A stretch of 36,929 nucleotides of DNA from Legionella sp. (GCA_024636645.1 JAGXGR010000136.1:1-36929), one strand, 5' to 3'; positions 17,481-26,116 are shown, counted from the stretch's first letter. The notes: generated by a model not told the origin, from the letters alone. Numbers and translations are program-made.

Positions 17481-18038
17481 ATGTTTCATCGATTACAATT
17501 TATCCTGTCGATATTTCTAGTGGTATGCATCACGCAAGCGAAAGCCGGCGACTTGAAAACCATCGAGCAAAATTTGAGTGACACTATGATCACTACAAAG
17601 ATCACCGCAAAATTTACGGAGAGCAAACAATTGAACCCGTTTAAAATTTCTGTGGTCACAGAAAAAGGCATTGTGACACTCGATGGGCATGTCAACGATA
17701 AAAAGGCTTACGTTGAAGCCTTGAGGCTGGTCAATAAAACCTCTGGTGTGAAAGAAATTAACAGTGAGAATCTGGATATTGAAAGGGTTAATACCATTTT
17801 TACAGACGCCTATATTACAGCAAAGGTAGAAGCTGCTGTATTGAAAGCCAAGGTTCTGGATGATGAATCCATCCCGTTGGTGGGTATCAATGCAACAACA
17901 GAAAATGGTGTTGTGACCTTGTCAGGCAAAGTAGGGCAAAGCAAATCCATTTCCGCCATTATCAAACGGGCTACAGCTATTCGCGGTGTCAAAGAAGTGA
18001 AATCCCATCTTAAGATAAGCCCTGAGGATACGGTGTGA
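17481..18038 (+). CDS. Periplasmic protein with two BON domains (OsmY-like)
   Basis: A 185-residue exported protein: signal peptide at residues 1-22 (LQFILSIFLVVCITQAKA), then two BON domains at about 30-98 and 108-180. Each has the usual alpha-beta pattern with a glycine-containing core (VTEKGIVTLDGHVNDKKAY and TTENGVVTLSGKVGQSKSI) and ends in a GVKE strand. BON domains bind phospholipid membranes; OsmY and DolP act in envelope stress and outer-membrane homeostasis. Lipidation (a lipobox) is not seen, so it is more OsmY-like than DolP-like. The stop codon overlaps the start of the next gene (GTGTGA), so the two are coupled. Confidence 0.87.
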   Translation: MFHRLQFILSIFLVVCITQAKAGDLKTIEQNLSDTMITTKITAKFTESKQLNPFKISVVTEKGIVTLDGHVNDKKAYVEALRLVNKTSGVKEINSENLDIERVNTIFTDAYITAKVEAAVLKAKVLDDESIPLVGINATTENGVVTLSGKVGQSKSISAIIKRATAIRGVKEVKSHLKISPEDTV

Positions 18039-18505
18039 AATCCTTGCGCCGGTTTAAGTTTTTTCTGTGGTACTTTGGTTTTTTCAAAGTAGCATTGATT
18101 GGTTATCTTAAACCCCGCTTAATTAAACTCGACTCCCGCGAGATTATCGTCAAATTGCCACTGACAAGAAGAAGCAGAAACCACCTGGGTTCGATGTATT
18201 TCGGATCGCTTGCCGTTGGTGCCGATATCGCTGGTGGTTTGCATGGCTTTTATCATGCAGATAAGCAAAACTGTAAAATATCTCTGGTTTTTAAATCCTT
18301 CCAGGCACAATTTCTAAAACGCCCCGAATCGGATGTGTATTTTGTGAGCCTTATGGGTGATGCAGTAAAAGAAATGATAGAAACTTCTAAAGCCAGCGGA
18401 AAAAGGATTAATAAAGCGATTACAGTCAAAGCCTATACGGACTATCCACAACTGGATGAACCGGTGGCTGAGTTTAGTCTTGAGTTGTCTATCAGGGTGC
18501 TGTGA
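18035..18505 (+). CDS. DUF4442 hotdog-fold (thioesterase-like) protein
   Basis: A 156-residue protein starting at a GTG that overlaps the BON gene's stop codon. The pattern RSRNHLGSMYFGSLAVGADIAGGLHGF is typical of DUF4442/PaaI-related hotdog proteins, in which a long helix follows a conserved Asn-His. The C-terminal half (ISLVFKSFQAQFLKRPESDVYF, then EFSLELSIRVL) gives the expected beta strands. Thioesterase activity is plausible by fold, but no substrate can be assigned. Coupling to a periplasmic BON protein is of interest because this protein has no obvious signal peptide, only a hydrophobic, basic N-terminus. Confidence 0.72.
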   Translation: MKSLRRFKFFLWYFGFFKVALIGYLKPRLIKLDSREIIVKLPLTRRSRNHLGSMYFGSLAVGADIAGGLHGFYHADKQNCKISLVFKSFQAQFLKRPESDVYFVSLMGDAVKEMIETSKASGKRINKAITVKAYTDYPQLDEPVAEFSLELSIRVL

Positions 18506-18581
18506 ACAGATGATTTTCACCCGATTTTATTTTAAACTGATTTGCTACATTTAATCTAAAAAGCTTCTTTCAACATCATTG

Positions 18582-18655
18582 CCGGGGTTAAGAATATTGC
18601 TCATACCTTTTAAGTGTATCGGATAAATGGCTATGAGCAATATTCTTAACCCCGG
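18582..18655. repeat. 24-base perfect inverted repeat with 26-base spacer
   Basis: The left arm (18582-18605, begins CCGGGGTTAAGAATATTGC) and the right arm (18632-18655, begins TATGAGCAATATTCTTAACC) are exact reverse complements over 24 bases. The structure sits between the convergent BON/hotdog operon and rpiA. As RNA it would form a very stable hairpin from either strand, but no T-run follows on either side. The right arm merges into a second hairpin at 18651-18670. Confidence 0.85.
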
Positions 18656-18674
18656 TTGCAAGCAACCGGGCTAC
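18651..18674 (-). repeat. GTAG-headed REP-like palindrome
   Basis: On the minus strand GTAG is followed by CCCGGTTGC, two bases and GCAACCGGG, a perfect nine-base stem. It has the same GTAG-plus-CCCG...CGGG architecture as the copies near 17.2 and 32.9 kb, with a different inner stem. Confidence 0.6.
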
Positions 18675-18711
18675 AATTATTTCACAATTTAATGTTGATG
18701 AGGTAGTCATT

Positions 18712-19362
18712 TTACTTTAAACGATTCACGCCATCAGCACGGCCCACTAACACTTTATCAGCTGTGCGATTGGCAAAAATGCCATTATCAACCACACCAG
18801 GAATGGTATTAATGCTGTCTTCAAGTGATATCGGGGTATTAATCGTCAGGTTGAACACGTCAAGAATGATGTTGCCATTGTCCGTGACAAAACCTTCTCG
18901 ATACTCCGGATCGCCACCCAGTCTGACCAGTTGTCTGGCCACAAAACTGCGGGCCATAGGGATGACTTCGACGGCTACCGGAAATTCGCCTAAACGATTG
19001 ACGACTTTAGATTCATCAACGATACAGATAAATTGCCTTGCCACATTGGCAATGATTTTTTCACGGGTTAAGGCACCACCGCCGCCTTTCACCATCTCCC
19101 CATGTTTATTGACTTCATCAGCACCGTCAATATATAGCGCCAGATCGTTCACTGCATTTAAATCTAAAACCGGGATCCCTGCGTCTCGCAAGAGGGTTTC
19201 CGTGGCTTTTGAGCTTGCTACACAGCCATCGATCCGATGTTTGATGCTTTTTAATTCTTCAATGAAGTAATTAACGGTCGAGCCAGTACCTACACCAACG
19301 ACCATGTCATCATCTATAAAATCCAGTGCTGCCTTGGCAGCTTTTATTTTCAAGTCAGTCAT
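18712..19362 (-). CDS. rpiA: Ribose-5-phosphate isomerase A
   Basis: Interconverts ribose-5-phosphate and ribulose-5-phosphate in the pentose phosphate pathway. The 216-residue protein has all family blocks: [16 protein letters not shown] (22-37), ASSKATE, the active-site [19 protein letters not shown], and CIVDESK. Length is the usual 215-220. The ATG overlaps the rlmB stop codon (ATGA), so it is the last gene of the rnr-rlmB-rpiA run. The 3' region holds the 24-base inverted repeat, which may end or protect the transcript. Confidence 0.95.
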   Translation of the reverse strand: MTDLKIKAAKAALDFIDDDMVVGVGTGSTVNYFIEELKSIKHRIDGCVASSKATETLLRDAGIPVLDLNAVNDLALYIDGADEVNKHGEMVKGGGGALTREKIIANVARQFICIVDESKVVNRLGEFPVAVEVIPMARSFVARQLVRLGGDPEYREGFVTDNGNIILDVFNLTINTPISLEDSINTIPGVVDNGIFANRTADKVLVGRADGVNRLK

Positions 19363-20108
19363 TTGCTTTCCTTTTGTCTTTGACGAACAACTTCATACAA
19401 GCTTACACCTGTCGCTACAGAGACGTTCAGGCTGTCCACTGCACCAAGCATGGGCAAAGAGAACAAACCGTCACAATGCTCTCTGGTTAAACGCCTGAGG
19501 CCCTTTCCTTCTGCACCCATTACAATAGCTATCGTATCTTGGCAATTCAATTGATAAAGTGACGCGTCAGCCTCGCCTGCAGCACCATAAATCCACACGC
19601 CCTGCTCTTTGATAATTTCCATCGATCTGACCAGGTTAGTGACTATGACTAGAGGGATGTTTTCTGCCGCACCGCAAGCCACTTTGCTGACCACCGGGGT
19701 GAGGCCGACATTTTTATCCTTTGGGATGATGACAAAATCGACGCCGCTCGCATCAGCCGTACGCAAACAGGCACCAAGATTATGTGGGTCGGTAATCCCG
19801 TCAAGAATCAAAATCAAAGCCGGTTTTTTGCTGTCTTCCAGGAGACTCAGCAGATCGGCTTCATTGTATTGGGGCAGGGGAGCCACACTGGCAACGATGC
19901 CCTGATGAGTATAATCAGGAAACCGCTGTTCCATTTGTTTGGCACCCAGTTTTTCGATACCAATGCGCCTTTCACCCGCTTTATCCAGGATCGTTTGGAT
20001 GCGTTGATCCATCCGTTCTTTATTCACATACAGCTTCTTAATTTCCCGATTGCTGTTGCTGACTGATGCAGATACAGCATGCAAGCCATAGACAAAAAGC
20101 TCACTCAT
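19359..20108 (-). CDS. rlmB: 23S rRNA (guanosine-2251-2'-O)-methyltransferase RlmB
   Basis: A SPOUT-family methyltransferase acting on G2251 in the peptidyl-transferase P-loop. From ATG 20108 it has 249 residues and starts [12 protein letters not shown], as in E. coli MSEMIYGIHAV; an ATG nine codons upstream lies inside rnr and is less likely. An N-terminal substrate-binding domain is followed by the SPOUT domain with [19 protein letters not shown], the knot motifs [21 protein letters not shown] and [19 protein letters not shown]. The start overlaps the rnr stop codon by eight bases. rnr-rlmB is a conserved gammaproteobacterial operon. Confidence 0.94.
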   Translation of the reverse strand: MSELFVYGLHAVSASVSNSNREIKKLYVNKERMDQRIQTILDKAGERRIGIEKLGAKQMEQRFPDYTHQGIVASVAPLPQYNEADLLSLLEDSKKPALILILDGITDPHNLGACLRTADASGVDFVIIPKDKNVGLTPVVSKVACGAAENIPLVIVTNLVRSMEIIKEQGVWIYGAAGEADASLYQLNCQDTIAIVMGAEGKGLRRLTREHCDGLFSLPMLGAVDSLNVSVATGVSLYEVVRQRQKESK

Positions 20109-22281
20109 CTGCATCCTCATCTTCTGCGGGTTCAAAATCTATTTTACGCTCATCCAGGTCAACCCGGGCCACGAGTACCGTCATTTTATCGCCAAGATGA
20201 TACACCTGACCGGTACGATTGCCCACAAGGCGGTGTTTAACGGCGTCAAAGGTGTAATAGTCATTTCTCAGCGAGGTGACATGGACCAGCCCTTCGACAT
20301 AAATATCTTCCAGTTCCACAAAAATACCAAAACTGGTCACAGCAGAGATGCGGCCATTAAATACTTGTCCCAATTTATCCTGCATGTATTCACATTTAAG
20401 CCAGGAAACCACCTCACGAGTGGCTTCGTCAGCACGGCGCTCGGTCATTGAACAATGCTTGCCAAGACGGCTGACATCATCATGGTTATAATCAAATTTA
20501 CCCACCGGCTGATTGTCTACTAAATGACCAATGGCGCGATGAATCAATAAGTCAGGGTATCGACGTATGGGTGAGGTGAAATGAGTATAGGCTGAATAAG
20601 CCAATCCAAAATGCCCCTCGTTGGCTTCGACATATTGCGCCTGCTTCATGGAGCGCAACATCACCGTTTCTATGAGATGCTGATCCGGCCGCCCTATCGC
20701 TTTCAGCAAGGTTTTTTGAAAATCCTTGGGCTGTGGCTTTTTACCGCCGCCTAATTGCAAGCCCAATTCACCAAGAAACTCACGCAGGGCTTTAATTTTA
20801 TCTTCATCCGGCGCTTCATGAACCCGATAAAGGGTGGGTATTTCGGCTTTTTCCAAAAAGCGTGCGGTGGCGACATTGGCAGCCAGCATGCATTCTTCGA
20901 TGAGCTTGTGTGCATCGTTGCGAACGACAGGAACAATGCATTTGATTTTTTTGTTTTCATCAAATTCAATTTTTGTTTCTGTGGTATCAAAATCCATGGC
21001 GCCGCGTAGTCGTCGTGTTTCAACCAGTGTTTGATACAAGCTGTAAATTGATTGTATGCTGGGCCAGAGGGATTGGTGCTTTTCATCGGTTTTGCCTTCT
21101 TCGAGCCAGTCACCGACCTGGGTATAAGTCAGTCTTGCATGCGAATGAATCACGCCGCGATAAAAACGGGAACGGGAAATCTTACCCTTGTCGGTGATGG
21201 ATAGTTCAGCCACCATACAGAGCCTGTCGACTTTGGGATTAAGAGAACAAATACCATTAGACAAAGCCTCAGGTAACATGGGCACTACTTTGCCAGGAAA
21301 ATAAACGGAATTACCGCGTCTGGCAGCTTCCTGATCAAGGGGTGAGCCGACCGGCACGTATTCACTGACATCAGCAATCGCCACATACAATTGAAAACCG
21401 CCCTTGTCTTTTTGATAACAGTAGACGGCATCATCAAAGTCCTTTGCATCTTCGCCATCGATGGTGACAAAGGGCAGGTTTCTTAGATCAGTTCGGCCCT
21501 TCAATTGATCTTCACTGACCTGTTGAGGAATTTTTGCTACTTCAATGGCGGCATCTTCCGGCCATTCATTGGGTATGGCATGCGCGTGGATAGCCACTTG
21601 GATTTCCATGCCCGGCGCCATATGATCGCCAAGAATATGAATGACTTTTCCAATGGCCTGACTTCGCTTGCTTGGATAAGTAATCATTTCAACCAATACA
21701 ATCTGACCGTTTTTGGCCTGGTTGGTAAATTCCTGAGGCACGGAAATATCCTGGGTCAGGCGTTTGGAGTCCGGCATGACTGTCGCTACACCATGCTCCG
21801 TAAAGAAGCGACCTACTACCGTGGCATGCGCATGTTCGATGATTTCATGGATTTTGCCCTCTGGCCTGCCTCGGCGGTCGACACCGGTCTGATAGGCAAG
21901 CACTTTATCGCCATGCATGACCGTGCGCATTTCCCGGGCAGAAATAAACATGTCCTGGCTGCCGTCATCAGGAACAAAAAAACCAAAACCATCCGGATGG
22001 CCTTGAATGGTTCCGCGTTGTAAATTGATCCGCTTTAACAAGCAGTATCTACCGCGGCGATCCTGCATGATTTGATTATCACGAAGCATCGCTTTTAAAC
22101 GAAAACCAAGCGCTTCCTGCTTGCTTTCCTGGCTGATATCCAATTTCTTGATAAGCTGGTTGCCCGAAAGGGGGCGACCGGCTTCATCCATCACCTGCAT
22201 AATGTATTCCCTGCTGGGAATGGGATCCTCGTATTTTTCCTGTTCCCTTTTTAAATAAGGGTCTTTATCTTTTTTACTCAC
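20101..22281 (-). CDS. rnr: Ribonuclease R
   Basis: A 3'-5' exoribonuclease that digests structured RNA, rRNA and tmRNA-tagged mRNA. At 726 residues the domains run: an N-terminal winged-helix region (about 22-80), cold-shock domains (RGTIQGHPDGFGF at 89-101), the RNB catalytic domain with IDGEDAKDFDD (274-284) supplying the magnesium aspartates, RRYPDLLIHRAIGH, and an S1 domain (VFNGRISAVTSFGIFVELED) near the C-terminus. The tail after S1 is short and acidic, lacking the long Lys-rich extension of E. coli RNase R. It follows the secreted orphan gene by 40 bases and overlaps rlmB. Confidence 0.95.
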   Translation of the reverse strand: MSKKDKDPYLKREQEKYEDPIPSREYIMQVMDEAGRPLSGNQLIKKLDISQESKQEALGFRLKAMLRDNQIMQDRRGRYCLLKRINLQRGTIQGHPDGFGFFVPDDGSQDMFISAREMRTVMHGDKVLAYQTGVDRRGRPEGKIHEIIEHAHATVVGRFFTEHGVATVMPDSKRLTQDISVPQEFTNQAKNGQIVLVEMITYPSKRSQAIGKVIHILGDHMAPGMEIQVAIHAHAIPNEWPEDAAIEVAKIPQQVSEDQLKGRTDLRNLPFVTIDGEDAKDFDDAVYCYQKDKGGFQLYVAIADVSEYVPVGSPLDQEAARRGNSVYFPGKVVPMLPEALSNGICSLNPKVDRLCMVAELSITDKGKISRSRFYRGVIHSHARLTYTQVGDWLEEGKTDEKHQSLWPSIQSIYSLYQTLVETRRLRGAMDFDTTETKIEFDENKKIKCIVPVVRNDAHKLIEECMLAANVATARFLEKAEIPTLYRVHEAPDEDKIKALREFLGELGLQLGGGKKPQPKDFQKTLLKAIGRPDQHLIETVMLRSMKQAQYVEANEGHFGLAYSAYTHFTSPIRRYPDLLIHRAIGHLVDNQPVGKFDYNHDDVSRLGKHCSMTERRADEATREVVSWLKCEYMQDKLGQVFNGRISAVTSFGIFVELEDIYVEGLVHVTSLRNDYYTFDAVKHRLVGNRTGQVYHLGDKMTVLVARVDLDERKIDFEPAEDEDADE

Positions 22282-22321
22282 TGTGATTCACTTATATTGA
22301 TTGTTAGTATTAGTTTAATAT

Positions 22322-22789
22322 TTACTCAGTATCTGCCGGTAATTGAAACCCGCGTTTTTCTACATGGGCAATTAATTTTTTCAGAGGCAGGTTTTCACCG
22401 ACCCAATAACCCGCTTGTGTGTCTTTTGGAAACCCGGCTTTTTTATATTGACACACTTCAATAGCATCAAAGCAGGCAATTTCCTGCTCATGACCCGGGG
22501 CTGATTCGACACAACTTAATGCAAAATTCTTGCTGATGGTCAAAGCAGACCAATGATCAGGTTCCAGTTTGGTTGTCCAGCCGGCACTGGCACCAGGGTT
22601 TTGTACAGGATGGGTAATCCATAAATCCTTGTCCCCCTGATTATAAATCATAAAAAGACTTGGTTTTTTTGCCTTTAAAACGGCTGCTTTTTCCTCAAGG
22701 GGAACGCCGCTGCAACCTTCTGGGAACACCGTATCAGCCAGCAATTGTAAAGGAATGAAGCTTAAAATAATAGCCAGGGTAGCGCGCAT
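22322..22789 (-). CDS. Small secreted protein of unknown function upstream of rnr
   Basis: I do not recognise the family. From ATG 22789, which follows GGAGAT at good spacing, it has 155 residues and starts with a clear signal peptide (MRATLAIILSFIPLQLLA). The longer reading to 22861 would bury this signal peptide and is rejected. The mature protein (about 137 residues) has four cysteines (in EGCSG, LSCVE, ACFD and EVCQY), probably two disulfides. It also has tryptophan-rich strands (DLWITHPVQN, GWTTKLEPDHWSALT, GYWVGENLP), suggesting a small periplasmic beta domain. It may share a transcript with rnr. Confidence 0.7.
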   Translation of the reverse strand: MRATLAIILSFIPLQLLADTVFPEGCSGVPLEEKAAVLKAKKPSLFMIYNQGDKDLWITHPVQNPGASAGWTTKLEPDHWSALTISKNFALSCVESAPGHEQEIACFDAIEVCQYKKAGFPKDTQAGYWVGENLPLKKLIAHVEKRGFQLPADTE

Positions 22790-22979
22790 AGAAGATCTCC
22801 GGTTTGGGTTAATTATTATTAACTGAAAGCTCCTTTCGAAGAGATTAGCATGCTTTGACACATTTGCAAGGAATCTTTCATGCGTACCATACTCGCTATG
22901 GTAGGGTATTTTGCTGTAATGAAATAAAAATGGTCTATATTTAAAGAGAAAGTTTTGCTACTGACAAGGAATTTTAAGA

Positions 22980-23711
22980 ATGCGTGTATTGCTGCTTGCT
23001 TTTCTGTTAAGTCTGACTTCAGTGAGCTATTCTTCAGTCACCATAGGGGTCCTGCCTTATAATCCTCCTTTTGAAGTGGCGGCTGATAAAGAAGGGCATT
23101 TTTTTGGTTTTGATATAGATATCATGACCAGCATCTGTCAAAGAATAAACATGGAATGTCATTTTGTCTCCGGGACCTTATCGGAGCTTTTTACCATGCT
23201 CTCCCAGGGGCAAATAGATTTGGCCATGGGTGCACTCACCATCACGCCTGCAAGAAAGAAGACTTATATTTTCAGCCTTCCTTATCTGGCCAGTTATGGG
23301 CATTTTTTTGCCACAAAAAAATATGCGCTTATAAGTGATCTTAAAGGGCAGCGTGTGGGTGTTCTTAAAGGGAGTCTGTACAGGCCATTGACGAAAAAAA
23401 TGTTCAATGATCAAGTAAATGTTATTGAATTTAAGACCTCAGTCAATGTGGTTGATGCCTTGATAGAGGGTAAAGTGGATGCGGCTTTTATGGATGAAGG
23501 ATCTGCAAAATATTGGGTCGCTGCAAATAACGAAGTTCTCCATTTAATCGGAGAACACTATAAAGTGGGTATGGGTTATGGGATAATGACCACAAAAAAT
23601 CAGCAGGATCTGATTAAAAAAATAAATCAGGCTTTAATGGCTATTGAAGCGGATGGAACGTATATAAAGATTTATAATCGTTATTTCAGTCAATTACTAA
23701 AAAGTGAATAA
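22980..23711 (+). CDS. Periplasmic solute-binding protein, family 3 (amino-acid type)
   Basis: A 243-residue type-2 periplasmic binding protein with a signal peptide (MRVLLLAFLLSLTSVSYS). Visible motifs are GVLPYNPPFEV, GFDIDIMTSICQRI (the family 3 signature, G-F-D-x-D), MGALTITPARKKTYIFSLPY, LKGQRVGVLKGS and MDEGSAKYWV. It resembles ArtJ/GlnH-type arginine or glutamine binding proteins. No permease or ATPase gene is adjacent, so it either serves transporters encoded elsewhere or works as a free-standing binding protein. AAGGA precedes the ATG. yaiI begins two bases after its stop codon. Confidence 0.85.
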   Translation: MRVLLLAFLLSLTSVSYSSVTIGVLPYNPPFEVAADKEGHFFGFDIDIMTSICQRINMECHFVSGTLSELFTMLSQGQIDLAMGALTITPARKKTYIFSLPYLASYGHFFATKKYALISDLKGQRVGVLKGSLYRPLTKKMFNDQVNVIEFKTSVNVVDALIEGKVDAAFMDEGSAKYWVAANNEVLHLIGEHYKVGMGYGIMTTKNQQDLIKKINQALMAIEADGTYIKIYNRYFSQLLKSE

Positions 23712-23713
23712 AT

Positions 23714-24154
23714 ATGATATGGGTTGATGCAGATGCCTGTCCTAAGGATATTAAAGAAATCATTTTCCGTGCGGCCAAAAGAACAAAAACCGAGACAATA
23801 CTTGTCGCAAACAGCCATATAAACACGCCGCCTTCTTCTTTTATTAAAACCGTCAAAGTGGAAAAAGGTTTTGATTCAGCCGATCGTTATATCGTCTCTC
23901 ATATGCAGTCTGATGATCTGGTCATCACAGCGGATATACCGCTGGCTGCCGATGTTATCAACAATAAAGGCCTGGCTTTAAACCCGCGCGGACAAATGTA
24001 TACGGAAAATGATATTCGCCAACGTTTGGGCATGCGCAATTTTATGGAGCAAGTCCGAGGCAGCGGTGAAAATATTGGAGGACCATCCGTATTGGGCAAC
24101 AAGGAAAAAACCGCCTTCGCCAATGCCCTGGATCGCTGGTTAGCTAAAGGGTAA
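23714..24154 (+). CDS. YaiI/YqxD family protein (UPF0178, DUF188)
   Basis: A 146-residue protein with a PIN-like nuclease fold. The family signature is intact: IWVDADACP (2-10), VANSH, GFDSADRYIV, LVITADIPLAADVI, LNPRGQMYTENDI and GSGENIGGPSVLG. The clustered acidic residues (D4, D6 and the ITADIPLA aspartate) suggest metal binding. No cellular role has been established to my knowledge. It is probably cotranscribed with the solute-binding protein gene two bases upstream and converges on the next gene with only six bases between. Confidence 0.92.
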   Translation: MIWVDADACPKDIKEIIFRAAKRTKTETILVANSHINTPPSSFIKTVKVEKGFDSADRYIVSHMQSDDLVITADIPLAADVINNKGLALNPRGQMYTENDIRQRLGMRNFMEQVRGSGENIGGPSVLGNKEKTAFANALDRWLAKG

Positions 24155-24160
24155 CCAGGC

Positions 24161-26116
24161 CTAAGGCATGTCACTAGAGGTTCTTAGTGTCATTATTGTT
24201 GTCTCTGATTTTTTTTCTTCCGGGTACTGAATGCGATTAGAATCTTTTTTTCCAAACAAACCGACAACTGAAGCAAAGGAGCGGTTTCTGTGCAGGTTGT
24301 TGTTGGTCTTGGTTAACTGGCTTGAAAGCGGTTTTGGGGAGGGTTGGAGGTCATCGTTAGCATCATTATCATTATCATTATCATTATCATTTTCAGTAGC
24401 AGGGGGAGGGGCGGTTGTATTCAAATCGGAACGTCCGATTCCTTTTGCCAAGGCCCTGATGGCTCGTGTTATACTAAAAGTCACACAGATGGCTGCCATT
24501 AACCCGAACATCACGGGGGTGTCATGATAATGCCCTTTATCATCGGCCTCCATCAAAAAATTGAACACAAAATCGGTAGTTTTTTGTCCTTTGCCTAGCC
24601 CAGAGAAAAAGGAACGTACAACCTCCAGCCAGTCTTGAATATTTGTTTGAAGAGCGGATTCAACCTGAAGGCCATCTTGCAAGGCATTTTCAAAGACTTC
24701 CTGGCTGGGCAGCTTAATATTATTATCATCAGTTGTTGATTGCAGTGCCTGGTTAATATCTTCTAACTGCTTATAAGGCCGTTCTTCTGATAACCGTGCC
24801 TTTTGATCGCGGCGATGTCTCCAGTTAAGGATTAAAGAGCGCGATACAAAGGCTGCCATTAAAGCCAAACCGCTCACCACACCGGTAATCAGTAATGCCG
24901 GGGGAAAGACTGTAGTAGTGAATAAAAGCAACACCATGCTGACAATAAACAAAGCACAAGACAACGTGCCGTGCGCATACAATCCCTGGCTTAATCCGAT
25001 TAAAAAGGCTTCCTTGTAGCTGGTTTTTGAAAAGCTGTAAAGTTCCTGTCGTTTTTGATTGAACTCCTCGCTTACATCAGCATATTCATTTAACAGTTTT
25101 TGGTAATCGTCTTTGCTAGCCTCTAAAAGCGCTTTGTATGCCGTGTTAAGACGTTTGCCAATGAGGTGTAATTCGCATTCGACCTGTTTTTTTATCAGCT
25201 TTTGCTGGAAAAAATATTCTTCATAGAGCCTTGTGGCGATGCAACTGATGGAATAAATGAGACAGACGGCCATTAAAGGCCATAAAGCGGCAGATGTTAA
25301 ACCGGCCAGTGTCAGCATACCAATATAATAATACAAGCTGTCGGTAACGGCATTAATGGCTTTTGCAACAAATGCTGCATTTCGCAATCGTTCGGATTGA
25401 CTTTGGCGCATAATTTGATTCTGATAATTTTCCTTCGAATCATCGCCTAATTCTTCCAGTGCTTTAATTTCTTTTAATAAAAACTTAATGGCGTCCATTT
25501 GATCTTTACGTCTGGTTTCTATGTGGCGTAACCAGAAACGATTTGCAGCTGCTAGAATGCTAATAATCAATCCGGCGGGAAAAAGCAGGTTAAACAGATC
25601 TTGCCCACCAAGCATCCCTGCGACTTTAAGCGTGGAACGAAAACCCTTATAGCTGTTTTTCAAGGTTTTCATGATATCTCTGAGATAAGGCCAGGCTTTT
25701 ACAAAGAATTTTTTTACTTTATCGGTTTCTTCGCCATCAATTTTTATTTTATCGGTTTCTTTGCCATCAAAATGACAGGCAAGCAAAGAAAAACTAATAA
25801 TAAATAAAGATTCAGCAGTAATGGCTGCAATGCCCCCAGGGGTCATCATGACATTATGTAAATCGATATTATTATCAGCGACAACGGCATCGAAATAATA
25901 TTTGAACATATTATACGATAGGTTTACACCGTCCAGGATTGCAAAGGGATAATAAATGGTTTTAGATTCATTGGCTTTTTTAGCAAACAACCCGAGCGAA
26001 TTGCGAGTGGGTCTGCTGAGTTCGGACAAGGCATCCAAACGACCGGCGATAGCCAGCAAAAAACAAAGTTTTGTAGATGTTAAAACAGGTTTACCATCAA
26101 GGGTGTCAGTCATCAT
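24161..26116 (-). CDS. Orphan multi-pass membrane protein, candidate Legionella effector
   Basis: I do not recognise a family. The 651-residue protein has hydrophobic stretches at about 98-114, 177-192, 263-296 (two spans), 384-425 (two spans) and 535-552. A helix-rich charged segment at 300-370 could form a coiled coil. The C-terminal 90 residues are polar and low-complexity, with an alternating Asn-Asp run encoded by four CATTAT hexamers (24364-24387 on the plus strand), then a Ser/Thr-rich basic tail. No signal peptide is seen. A 30-base in-frame tandem duplication (25711-25770) doubles the DGxETDKxK block at 117-136. It is driven by a perfect consensus promoter but lacks a good ribosome-binding site. 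Membrane spans, coiled coil and polar tail fit several Legionella effectors, but a bacterial inner-membrane protein is equally possible. Confidence 0.6.
   Translation of the reverse strand: MMTDTLDGKPVLTSTKLCFLLAIAGRLDALSELSRPTRNSLGLFAKKANESKTIYYPFAILDGVNLSYNMFKYYFDAVVADNNIDLHNVMMTPGGIAAITAESLFIISFSLLACHFDGKETDKIKIDGEETDKVKKFFVKAWPYLRDIMKTLKNSYKGFRSTLKVAGMLGGQDLFNLLFPAGLIISILAAANRFWLRHIETRRKDQMDAIKFLLKEIKALEELGDDSKENYQNQIMRQSQSERLRNAAFVAKAINAVTDSLYYYIGMLTLAGLTSAALWPLMAVCLIYSISCIATRLYEEYFFQQKLIKKQVECELHLIGKRLNTAYKALLEASKDDYQKLLNEYADVSEEFNQKRQELYSFSKTSYKEAFLIGLSQGLYAHGTLSCALFIVSMVLLLFTTTVFPPALLITGVVSGLALMAAFVSRSLILNWRHRRDQKARLSEERPYKQLEDINQALQSTTDDNNIKLPSQEVFENALQDGLQVESALQTNIQDWLEVVRSFFSGLGKGQKTTDFVFNFLMEADDKGHYHDTPVMFGLMAAICVTFSITRAIRALAKGIGRSDLNTTAPPPATENDNDNDNDNDANDDLQPSPKPLSSQLTKTNNNLHRNRSFASVVGLFGKKDSNRIQYPEEKKSETTIMTLRTSSDMP
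24364..24393. repeat. Hexanucleotide microsatellite (CATTAT) in coding sequence
   Basis: Four perfect CATTAT units plus one CATTTT. On the coding strand they give alternating Asn and Asp. Because the unit is six bases, slippage changes length by two residues without a frameshift. Confidence 0.85.
25711..25770. repeat. 30-base tandem duplication inside the orphan membrane-protein gene
   Basis: Units 25711-25740 and 25741-25770 are identical at 28 of 30 positions (both changes are C/T). The duplication is in frame and doubles a ten-residue block of the form DGxETDKxK in a hydrophilic loop after the first membrane segment. Confidence 0.9.

Noticed and set aside
18764-19270. 168-codon plus-strand frame opposite rpiA
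   Set aside because: rpiA has every family motif on the other strand. The frame is low-complexity (Ser/Thr/Leu-rich), typical of antisense shadows.
22790-22861. N-terminal extension of the secreted orphan
   Set aside because: It would place a typical signal peptide 24 residues inside the protein; the internal ATG has a good ribosome-binding site.
25601-25807. 68-codon plus-strand frame inside the orphan membrane-protein gene
   Set aside because: Antisense shadow whose repeated FIGFFAI stretch simply reflects the 30-base tandem duplication.
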